Positions 56,226-64,000 of a DNA stretch of 64,000 nucleotides are shown piece after piece (positions within the stretch are counted from its first letter, which is position 1; each line of letters opens with the position of its first letter). This stretch comes from Cheiracanthium punctorium. Lineage: Eukaryota; Arthropoda; Arachnida; Araneae; Cheiracanthiidae. The stretch covers positions 868,001 to 932,000 of the forward strand of contig JAWZYV010019980.1 in NCBI GenBank assembly GCA_038373885.1. Direction: 5' to 3'. The position numbers and the translations under genes were made by a program. The notes under the pieces were generated by a model. It was not told the origin of the DNA. It saw only the letters and a program-made list of their open reading frames with translations, and searched no databases.

Positions 56226-57534
56226 ACTGACCTCAGACAAAAAATTTGGATGACAACTTCCAAAGCAAATGAACACATTAATATGCGTCCTTTCCTAGTT
56301 TTGTCTTTTCAATCCCAAAAGACAGCATGTGCTGTAGTGTTGTACTGATGCGGAAGAAATTAAAATTAAAAATGTGTTGTTATCAGTCCGTACAATTTAA
56401 GTTCGGGTTTGTAGAACGTCTGCAGTATTGTACTGCAATAAGTACATGAATGTGATGGGGAAAATAGAACGTTAATTGTAGGCAGGCATAAGGAAAAATA
56501 AAAAAGCAATATTTATTAATATTATTATTATACGTGTTATTACGTATTATCGTAAACTATTTTCTTTCACAAATTTTCAAAAATGTGGGATATAAAGTTA
56601 ACTTATTTGCGCCTTAAGTATTGCTTTTTGTAAATCTAAATCAGTACAACTGTGCAACTCCACGTGCTCTGATATTCTAAAGAAATAGACAAATCATAAA
56701 GAAATCTTTTTCTACGCGCGTTGAAGCTCAACATTTTTATATAAAAAGGTTTAAAAAATAACAGAACAATTTCTGGAGACTTTCAATAAAATTTTACGGA
56801 AATTCTCCGTTTATATTTGAATAAAGGGCAATTTCCGTATATCAAGGTTTAGCGCCTGTCTGGAACAGAATTTTTGCAGGAATAAAATTCCGTAAATATA
56901 CAGAAATAGTACTAGAATCCCATTTACCAGTACATTTTCCGTATTTTCACGGAACTTTTATAAAATTTGTGCTTTTTTTAAGTTTTGAGAACTTTGAATC
57001 TTGAAAGGACTTTGAATTTTGAAAGAAAATTAATATATTTGTTTTCTATCAAGATTGAAAGTAGTCTTACTCAAATCTTTTAAAAGGAGTACAAACTGAA
57101 CATACACACAATAATACATACAAGTGTCAGCGTTGTATACGCAAAAGGGGTGGGGCCTCAACATCCCCTCCCACCTTGTAGAAAAAATTTTAAGCCCATA
57201 AGTTTTTAATTTTTAACATAAAGATTACGCCTTTTAACTTTATGACCATAACCCTGCTTAAAGGAAGTCTGTGTACGCCACTAACACCAGTAGAATACCA
57301 TAATCCTAAGCATCTAAACCTGAACCTTTGGAAAATATCTAGGCTTGTAATAGCAACCTTTTGGTGAAAAATTTTTAAGAAAATGGTCACCAGTATAATA
57401 CGTTAATTACTGTTTATGCAAACGCTTTACATTCAGCAATAACGTTTATCCGACAAAACGAGCAAGTGGCGGAATCTCGGATAATTGGAAAGCATTAAGA
57501 AAATAGCCTTAAATGTCAAACTCTCGTAACTTTA
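56226..57534. other. unassigned; possible decayed hAT ends at 57130-57290
   Basis: CAGCGTTGTATACGC and GTGTACGCCACTAAC could be the ends of a small hAT MITE (57128-57285), but flanks do not duplicate. The rest is AT-rich. Confidence 0.35.
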
Positions 57535-57720
57535 TAGTAGTTGAGGTATTCGACTGGTAAACGGAAGGTTATGGGTTCGATTCCGACAGCACGTTTCCGA
57601 AATTCCCTTCGACTGTCTGTAACAATTCGTATTAAGAAGTCTTCCTTCTGGTGACGATCTAAATTGTGACAGGAAACTCCAGGATGGACGCATAAATGAC
57701 TCATTTGGTGACATGAGCTG
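57535..57720 (+). repeat. tRNA-derived SINE family C
   Basis: GTAGTTGAGGTATTCGACTG (A-box-like) and GGGTTCGATTCCGAC (B box) are spaced as in a tRNA head. The body holds CTTCTGGTGACGATC and ACTCCAGGATGGACGC. No shared core with SINE families A and B. Confidence 0.6.
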
Positions 57721-59192
57721 CCCTCTATTGGCAAACAAACTGATTATCACATTTTAGAACAAAAATCAAACAAAATTAACTGAAAATATCTCCCGTAATG
57801 ACTTATTCATTTTATATATTTATTTAGCTTTTTTAACTTCGGTTATAATACGGAATGAAGGGCGAGCATCTATATTCTGTAGAGTGGTTTAATCAGAAAA
57901 TTCACGGAAATACGAACAATTTTTGTTCACCTTTCAAAGAACTTCGAACAAAAATTGAATTGATTCAGTTGAAACTTCTTTGATACAATTTCTGCAAGTT
58001 TTGTGCTGCATTTAGAAAAAAGAAGAAAAATAAGAACTTTAGATAAGAAATTTTTGCGCGAAGTGGCCCAGCTCCACAATATTATTTCGAAGGTAAAAAT
58101 GAGAGGAGAGTGCCCAAAAAGGAGAAGAGAGCAGACAAAAATTGGGGGAAATGGCCGGTGATGCTGATGAATGTTAAAACTGTCAAAGCGTCCGTCGGTC
58201 CACTCCAATCAATATTTCGCTGATAACGCAGAAGAAGAATAAAAATAAATCGAAGTAAAATAAAAAGGAAAAATAAAAAAAAAGGTCGAACACTGGCTTT
58301 TTCCGGCAGCATTATGGACTGAAGAGAAACGGGACAAGATATATTACTTTATTCAACAAACCATAAAAATAGAGCTAGGGAGGGCACCCTCGCACTCCAT
58401 ATGTCATTGGCAGAATTTTCTCTCTGGAAGGGGGGAACAAATAAAAAATAGGGGTACAAAAGTAATGAAAAAAATATATTACACGATGCCTCTTTCTTCA
58501 AAAAAGGGCCCAGGCAAGAGAAATCAGTTGACCACTTTCATCCATTTATAGCGGGCGGGGGAAAGGGGGGGATATATCGCCACCTGCGCTATTCAACCCG
58601 CTAGAGAGGCCAAGATGGATGCCCGATCTCGGATAAATAAAGCGCCGGGGCGAAGATATTTTTTTTATGTATAACACATATATACATTCATCTATAGATA
58701 TACTTCGCCTGTATTTTTCTTTTTTCCGCCGTTGCGTGAAGTCAAGCAGAGAAGCGGCATTTACAGGAAGTTTGAGTTGAATGAGAGCCATCAGATTCTT
58801 GGAGAGGCAATGCAATTAAATAGATTAGAATATAAAAGTCGAGCCTGTTCTTCAGAAATAGATGCATGTCACATCGCGCATATTAAATTAAAATATTTAA
58901 AAACTTTTTTAAAAGAAATAGTACAGATTTTGATCGTTTAAAATATAAACGAAGTTTGAGAGCAAGTAGAAAAAAATCAGAATGTTTCTTCGCAAATTAT
59001 GTTATGTGATTTTTATCAATAAGTCCATATGCCATGAATCGTATGAAAAAACTTCTAAATCTCAAAATAAATAGCTAAAGAGGCTGAAAGTATGATCAAT
59101 TTAAAATATAGACTGCAGAAGAATCGTTTACAGAAGTTTTCTTTGAAAGGGCTAACTTTTGAAAAATGTCTATTTTACCTTCACAAGATTTA
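57721..59192. other. unassigned; balanced stretch 58500-58640
   Basis: Around 58540-58640 a GC-balanced segment (TCTCGGATAAATAAAGCGCC) lacks repeats. Frames on the minus strand at 57927-58312 show no domain. Otherwise AT-rich. Confidence 0.35.
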
Positions 59193-59705
59193 TTAAGGGT
59201 GCAGTTCGAAAAAATAAAATCTCCCTCACGGTTTAAGTACGCAAATCAGAATAAGCTAATTGCACCACCCAGAAAACACACACAGGTTCTCTGAACGTCT
59301 ATTAACGTTCAGAAGACGTTTTCTGAACGTTAATAGACGTTCAGAGAACCTGTGTGTGTTTGCTGGGCAGGGGCTCGAAAAAATTCAGGATGATTCTTTC
59401 TATAAGCTGTATTACACACCGCAATAAATGAAACAACGGTGCCTTATATAAAACTTCCGGAAAAAATTCTTCAACACGGAATTGCACGGCAAAAAAAGTT
59501 TCGAAAAGTGGCATATCCTGCTAAATTTTCGGTTTTTAAGAATTTTTTCTGAAAGTTTCTCTACTGATACAGGTTTATCGTTTATTACAGTGTATTATAC
59601 AGCTTATAAAAAAGACATTCTAAAAATCTTGAAGTGCATTACATAATTAGTTTATTTGTACTTATGTACCAAAATCACATTGTTTTTCTCGAACTACACC
59701 GTTAA
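59193..59705. mobile_element. TTAA-GGGTGCAG element (Kolobok-like, 513 bp)
   Basis: TTAA at 59193-59196 then GGGTGCAGTTCGAAAAAA. The inverse GGTGTAGTTCGAGAAAA sits before TTAA at 59702-59705. The paralogous site near 54257 is empty with a single TTAA. No transposase is seen. A 100-bp hairpin lies within. Confidence 0.82.
59268..59367. repeat. near-perfect 100-bp hairpin
   Basis: Arms of 47 bp (59268-59314 and 59321-59367) differ at one position and are separated by the 6-nt loop GACGTT. The outer part is CCCAG-AAACACACA; the inner part has AACGTTCAG units. It resembles a foldback MITE and could also be a substrate for small-RNA processing if transcribed. Confidence 0.95.
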
Positions 59706-59799
59706 GATGGCGAACCAAGTGGTCACCGGAGGCTGCTAGTAGAGTCATAAATAATTATCTGTTCGTTTTATTGATGTTGTAATCGAATTCAACTGTTTT
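59706..59799 (+). repeat. second half of the dispersed repeat split by the TTAA element
   Basis: Continues GATGGCGAACCAAGTGG and GCCGGAGGC-like sequence of the 54.25-kb paralogue. Confidence 0.6.
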
Positions 59800-59945
59800 A
59801 TTTTTTTTAAGACAAGTGGTTTCTTTTAATAAATATTTTATAAATAATTTGAAGACAATTTTTAAAAATAAAATATTTTAATTCATTGGGTCACAATTTT
59901 CCATTTTTAAAAGCTTTTTAGTTCTAACCCTCTACCTTTAGGAGG
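59800..59945. repeat. AT-rich dispersed repeat
   Basis: AATTTGAAGACAATTTTTAA and CTAACCCTCTACCTTTAGGA align with 34270-34395 and 63500-63650. Confidence 0.55.
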
Positions 59946-60001
59946 GAGAGGGGCTTTAGCCCCCATAGCCATCCTTCCGTGGGTGCGTCTATGTATAACG
60001 G

Positions 60002-60065
60002 ACACGTTTCGTTCCCCAGAAAAGTGTCCAGCTTAGGGAGGTGTCTAATTTGGGCTCTGTATTAG
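60002..60065. mobile_element. pogo/Tigger-like fragment
   Basis: CGTTCCCCAGAAAAGTGTCC and GGAGGTGTCTAATTTGGG match the inner part of the 38.7-kb element. One terminus only. Confidence 0.45.
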
Positions 60066-60741
60066 TTTATAGTAGAGTTAGTGAAGCAGCCATATTTCTT
60101 CAAGCGCTTAACATCGTAAGTTTGTTTTAAAGCTGTTCAAACGTCCTGAAAAGTTTCTACTGTATTACTGGAATTCGTGATGAATCAATTTTGTATTGAC
60201 AGGTAGGAAGAATTATCTTGGCAGTACATTCACCCTCACTTCGGCTTCAAAAAGACATCTTTTTTGTATCATCCGAAGCCAACTCTGATGGATGACTGTT
60301 GAACTGAAAAGTCCGCACGCGCTTTCAAGTACCTTTTTCAGACTCGGGAAAAAAGGATTTCTAAAGCTGTATGTACAATAGGGCGGTAGTTCAAAAGAGT
60401 AGTGAGCAAAATGTTTCGTTTTTTTTTCCTTTTGACTTCTTAATGTGCACATCTAATGATGTATTTTTTCTCAAAACTGTTTGTTAGAGAGGAAAGTAAA
60501 GAAAAACAGATCTTTCCCCTCCCCCACCCCAATGAATCGCTGAATATTGAGTGATATTCGGGTGCTTAGGAGGCGGATATATCGGGAGCGGAAAAAAGCG
60601 CGCAGTATTGAAATTGTCAATTTTTTTAAGAGACACCCATCCCCACCGCAACGTTTGTTTGAGTGATTTTTTTGTAGTATAGTGAATATTTTTTTTTTAC
60701 CTTATCACTAAAATGTTTGATATGGACCCTACAAAGTACTT
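60066..60741. other. unassigned; minus-strand frame 60213-60452
   Basis: The 79-codon minus frame has mixed composition but no recognised domain. It might contain exon sequence, but no splice-site pairing could be argued. Confidence 0.3.
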
Positions 60742-60766
60742 TTAACCCTTTGAAGCGCAACCATTT

Positions 60767-60949
60767 CCCAATACCAAGGGGGTAGCCAGGGGGGGGTAGG
60801 GGGGTCATAACATCCCCATGAGGAATTTTTTGCCATACAAAATGTATATTCTTCACTCCGTTATCACATACATGTATGCATATATGTGAGTGGCAGTAGT
60901 CGTAACCCCCCACCCATGAAAATTTTCTGACTACGCCACTGCCCAATAT
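60767..60949. mobile_element. hAT MITE, CAGGGGCGTAGCCAG family, copy 6, nested (167 bp)
   Basis: Body 60775-60941, left end decayed to CAAGGGGGTAGCC, right GACTACGCCACTG. Flanks CCCAATAC and CCCAATAT match at 7 of 8 and are part of the host MITE. Confidence 0.9.
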
Positions 60950-61034
60950 TGAAAAAAGAGCAGCCGTTGCCATCGATCGGATCGATTTAACTACCAGCAA
61001 GATGGAGATCGATCGAATCGCTCATCGCGTGCCA

Positions 61035-61283
61035 CAGTAGCGGATTCAGGGGAGGGGATAGGGGGCTTCAGCCCCCCCCCAGAAGTGATTGCTAAAGGTT
61101 AACATTTTGCTTTATTATGCACTTTAAATAGCTAAAATGATCATATTTTATAACTTAGCCCCTCCCAAAAGCATGCACATTGGTTTAGACTAAAATTTTG
61201 ATTTATAGTACATTTTAATTGGATGGAATAAGCTTTTTTGAAAATTTAGCCAATCCCAAAAAAAATTTTTGGATCCGCCACTG
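61035..61283. mobile_element. hAT MITE, GCGGATCCAG family, copy 2, nested (249 bp)
   Basis: CAGTAGCGGATTCAGG ... TGGATCCGCCACTG, interior nearly the same as 14403-14664. The TSD is blurred because the host sequence itself reads CCACAG next to the CAG end. Confidence 0.85.
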
Positions 61284-61391
61284 ACCACATATCTAGAGAC
61301 CATTTTTGACACAGCTAGCTGTGCGGCCCGCACAGCCAGCTGTGTCAACTAAGTTGGCGTTTAACAAAAATCTCCTATCTCCTCAAAACGG

Positions 61392-61598
61392 CACACGAGA
61401 ATCACCTTCAAAAATGGGCCGAAAAGTTACAAGTTTCGGGAAAAACAGCAAAATTCCGTATGATTAGCATTTTTTACAGTTCATAGTTTGCAGTATAAAC
61501 TACAAAGAGACATTCTAATTTTTTACAAATCTCTATCGCAACTAAATTCTTTAAAACTTGTTCAAAAGTTGCATGATTTCCAAGAATAACAACCTTAA
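61392..61598 (+). mobile_element. TTAA-GG element (Kolobok-like), 3' part
   Basis: Begins mid-family at AATCACCTTCAAAAATGGGC and runs to CAAGAATAACAACC-TTAA. It shares its right TTAA with the next full copy. Confidence 0.72.
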
Positions 61599-61985
61599 GG
61601 GTGTTCTACCTGAAGAGCGATCGTTGACAAAGGTTTTTTGACAGATTTAAAAACAAACTAATGATGATAAAAACTCGAAAAAATTAGTAATTGTTCTTCA
61701 CCCAATGCGCTATAGACTGACATTAACAGTCAAGCTGAATGTTTCGTGCAACTATCAGAAAAAATCCGTAAGCCTTCAAAAATGGGCCGAGAATTTGCCT
61801 GTTTTTGGACGCGAAATTACGTATGTTTGGCATTTTTTTCCCGACAATTTTGTAACTCTTATTAGGTTCATTCTCAATCTCAGTTCACTGTGTAATTTTT
61901 CAAGAGACATCCTAAAATTTTATGAGTTTCTAGCTCAATTAAATTTGTTTAAAAGTTCCAGGATTTTAAAGTGAAACAGCCTTAA
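61595..61985 (+). mobile_element. TTAA-GGGTGTTC element (Kolobok-like), fullest copy (391 bp)
   Basis: TTAAGGGTGTTCTACCTG at the left and the inverse TTAAGGCTGTTTCACTTT at the right are the TIRs. TTAA is at 61595-61598 and 61982-61985. The body TTCAGAAAAA-type and GTAACTCTTATTAGGTTCAT blocks match the other copies. Noncoding. Confidence 0.8.
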
Positions 61986-62361
61986 TAGTAATCATTATAG
62001 TGAAGCCTCCCAACAGAATTTCTGCTTATACAACTTTCTGAGAACAGATCAACTTATTTACACTTTTTGTGGGGGCCACCCGCAAAGTCCAACTTGGCGG
62101 GGGATTTTCCAGCAAAGGCGGAAAATGCATTTTATTCAAATAAAAAAAGAACTGCAAAGCTCTACCGATAGAGAAAATATGTGGGCGGGAACAATAATGG
62201 GTGAACACGTGTCTCCACTTACCTGCTAGCTACCTTTGTTACACTCTCCAACTATTAATAACGGACTGTAGTCTCCGTGGTTCTATCGTTTAACTACTAT
62301 TAGGAGAACAGAGGGTAAAAAGCATTGCGACTTTCTCCCTCCTTTCAACATCTATATCTAC
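61986..62361. other. unassigned sequence
   Basis: No repeat end. If the neighbouring exon is real, this would be the start of its intron. Confidence 0.35.
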
Positions 62362-62566
62362 CTGTCACTTCAACAGTGAAATCGATTATTGCACCCGACT
62401 TTTCACAATTGTCAGGCAAAATTGACTTTTTGACTCCTAAAAGTCGGTCTTTTTGACCAGTCACTCTCCCTTTCTCTCGCAGTTTTCTTTTTTGTTCCAG
62501 TGTCAACCCTTGCCCATGGCAATATCTCCGTGGTGCAATATTTCGTGTTCTTGTTTTTAAAGACAT
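62362..62566 (-). CDS. possible first coding exon, unknown protein
   Basis: A minus-strand frame begins with ATG (62566-62564, A at -3; another ATG three codons upstream) and has an in-frame stop just before it. About 67 residues follow until a plausible splice donor CAG|GTAGAT. Read through, it would stop at TGA near 62345. The peptide is lysine/arginine-rich in its first half (LEQKRKLREKGR), with a more acidic, hydrophobic stretch later (SGAIIDFTVEV). Codon use looks coding and no repeat similarity is seen. No domain is recognised. Later exons were not found. Could be a chance frame or retained pseudogene. Confidence 0.33.
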
Positions 62567-62760
62567 TTTGCACATTATTCATGTGCATAATGCGTCGGCT
62601 ACGTCCACCTGTGTGGCGAGCGCAAATTTGAACTTCATCACTTTAATCTTTCCGCATCGTCAGAGAACAGGCACGTGTCTTGTGTCTACATACAAGTGTG
62701 CCGGTATACAAAGCTCAAAGTAAACTATATTGTGTTTGTTATCGTTATGAATGGCATTGT
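62567..62760 (-). promoter_or_regulatory. CpG-containing DNA upstream of the possible exon
   Basis: Upstream on the minus strand are GGACGTAGCCGACGCATTAT, GATGCGGAAAG and CACGTGCC. It is CpG-richer than its flanks and has no clear TATA box. A promoter or 5' UTR is only an inference from position. Confidence 0.2.
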
Positions 62761-63119
62761 CTGCTTATGAAATATGAACCCTAGGACATAAATTATAGAG
62801 CAGTTCAATTGTCGCTAAGCGGCATCTGTACAGATTTTAGCGATATCCCTTATTCTTGCAAGTCTCTGGGTATCCACTGCACCAGTTTACGAAATACTTT
62901 ATACCCCCTTTGAATAAGTTATTTAAAATTTTGGTGAATTTCTCATTGGCGACTTTGTGATAATAAGGCTGTCTTTTTTACAAATCTATACAAATTTTTA
63001 AAGAATCGACTTACGCTTAGTGACAAGAAAAAACTTTCCCGGCTGTAATACGCACTTTTGCAAATGGCTTACCTGCAAGAGTTATGAAAAATTCCTGGAG
63101 GGAAATGTTAAACACTTAA
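62761..63119. other. unassigned AT-rich sequence
   Basis: No feature seen. Confidence 0.4.
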
Positions 63120-63508
63120 ACAAAGAGCATTTTTAATGTAAAAAATTGCAAAATTTTTGAATTATTTGTTATCTTAAGAAATATTTACAAAAATGACTGT
63201 TCACAAAAAGTGGTTGTATTCCGTACATGTTAGCAACTGTGATATAGCATTTCGATGTAACGTTTAACTATCTGTTTCTTTGACATCATGTGACTATATC
63301 CGTTTATTTCTGATTACTTAAAACAAAATTTGTGTTTGGAAGGGATAAGATATTTTAAACTTTCAGCATAAACCAATATATATATATATATTTTTTTTTT
63401 TAAGGTGGGAGGTTAAGGATGAAGAAAAAACTAGGCCCCTTTGCGAGGGGCCTAGTTTTTTCTTCATCCCAGGGCCCACAGTTGTCTTGATCGGGCTCTG
63501 TCTGTAAG
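63120..63508 (-). mobile_element. hAT-type element, CAGAGCCC family, truncated inverted copy
   Basis: About 380 bp align, inverted, to 9834-10215, for example GTTAGCAACTGTGATATAGC and CATTTCGATGTAACGTTTAA. It ends TTGATCGGGCTCTG at 63500. The other end and TSD are missing. A TA run has grown at 63377-63392. Confidence 0.8.
63417..63469. repeat. perfect 23-bp-arm hairpin inside the hAT remnant
   Basis: Arms 63417-63439 and 63447-63469 pair without mismatch around TTTGCGA. The right arm (GGGGCCTAGTTTTTTC) is the family sequence; the left arm is its inverted copy, absent from the 9.8-kb paralogue. Confidence 0.9.
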
Positions 63509-63650
63509 TACTTATTTAAAAATTAAAGTCTTTTTTGGTTAAAAATAAAGAAATAATTTAAAGACAAAAAATAAAATATTTTAATTAAGTGACAATTTTC
63601 AATTTTTAAAGCTTTCACTTCTAACTCTCCACCTTTAGAGGGAACTGAAT
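63509..63650. repeat. AT-rich dispersed repeat
   Basis: AATTTAAAGACAAAAAATAA, GTGACAATTTTCAATTTTTA and CTAACTCTCCACCTTTAGAG align with 59800-59945. Confidence 0.55.
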
Positions 63651-64000
63651 GTAATTAAGAACCAATTATTATATTCCTAAGCTAAAGACTTGAAAAGAAA
63701 CGTAAATGTATCTTCAGAAACTGCTCTATGCACCATTCAAACGGTGAAGTGATAGTTATGAACAAAAGACAGGGCGGGGATCGATAACAGTGGTACACAC
63801 AAGATTTTCTCTCTTGGAGGGAGTCCAGCTCATAAAGTTGTGACACCAACCAACCACCTGAAAAAATACAGAGCAAGATTTTTTTTCTCGTGACCATAAC
63901 CACTTTTTATAAAGACACCCCGCACTTCAATATGCTTATATACTACAATATGGTTCTGAATTATGCTTTTATTTACTTGTCTTAAGTGCTAAAAAGTAAG
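63651..64000. other. unassigned sequence
   Basis: No repeat end or gene. The frame 63682-63903 minus has no domain. Confidence 0.4.

Larger units (their letters stand above)
60742..61348 (+). mobile_element. TTAA piggyBac-type MITE carrying two nested hAT MITEs
   Basis: TTAA-CCCTTTGAAGCGCAACC at 60742. The left arm is cut at CCCAATAC by a hAT MITE (60775-60941), resumes with GCAGCCGTTGCCATCG, and is cut again after GCGTGCCA (61035-61283). ACAGCTAGCTGTGCGGCCCG and the inverted CACAGCCAGCTGTGTC follow, but no right TTAA. The GATCGATCGAAT stretch has expanded here. Confidence 0.87.

Noticed and set aside
57128..57285. Small hAT MITE with CAGCGTTGTATACGC and GTGTACGCCACTA ends
   Set aside because: The flanking 8-mers do not match, so it is only mentioned under the unassigned stretch.
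60213..60452. 79-codon minus frame that could follow the possible exon at 62.4 kb
   Set aside because: Phase after the proposed donor does not give a sensible continuation, and acceptor choice was arbitrary.

Overview
The window is AT-rich eukaryotic DNA dominated by transposon remnants, and I recognise no complete protein-coding gene in it. The best guess for the organism is a spider or other chelicerate. The reasons are the tRNA-derived SINEs with a core like GGTTTTCTCCAGATGTAACG, the many short hAT-type elements with CAGGGGCGTAGCCAG ends, and long homopolymer and dinucleotide runs. That assignment is an inference from repeat style, not from a gene. Open frames longer than 60 codons are mostly chance frames or lie inside repeats. 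One 66-67 codon frame on the minus strand near 62.4-62.6 kb looks coding and is reported as a possible first exon. Two other open frames (46959-47174, 47921-48177) are noted but not supported.

Several mobile-element systems can be defined from target-site duplications (TSDs). (1) hAT-type elements with 8-bp TSDs and CAGnG or TARnG ends occur throughout. (2) A piggyBac-type TTAA family (TTAA-CCCTTT ... AAAGGG-TTAA) has nine whole or partial copies, with an internal foldback of about 110-bp arms. (3) Kolobok-like TTAA families (TTAA-GG ... CC-TTAA) have about eight copies of one type and two other elements. (4) TA-flanked miniature elements carry simple-sequence ends made of CGAGA, GGGCTC or GGCGGC repeats. 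(5) Pogo/Tigger-like pieces start CAGTGAAACCT or CAGNAGAACCCCGATTA. (6) There are three or four tRNA-derived SINE families; two share a central domain. (7) A 173-bp tandem-repeat element is present twice in opposite orientation. Many of these are nested, and two pairs of paralogous copies preserve the empty target site.

Layout: 0-15 kb is dense in hAT, TTAA and TA elements. 15-18.8 kb is mostly unassigned and includes GC-balanced low-repeat DNA. 18.8-26.3 kb has nested TTAA insertions and SINEs. 26.5-27.5 kb is a non-repetitive block that looks constrained. 28-38 kb holds SINEs, nested TTAA elements, the plus-strand 173-bp array and a long TA/TG microsatellite. 38.9-41 kb is largely unique. 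41-46.6 kb has hAT elements, two decayed tRNA-Glu/tRNA-Gln pairs and a large foldback. 46.6-50.7 kb is mostly unique with pogo-like debris. 50.7-57.7 kb has SINEs and TA elements. 59-62 kb is a heavily nested TTAA/hAT cluster. 62.3-62.8 kb holds the possible exon.

No gene network can be described. The window reads as an intergenic or intronic stretch, with a few GC-balanced blocks that could be conserved regulatory DNA. All family assignments rest on end sequence and TSD type; no transposase was recognised.
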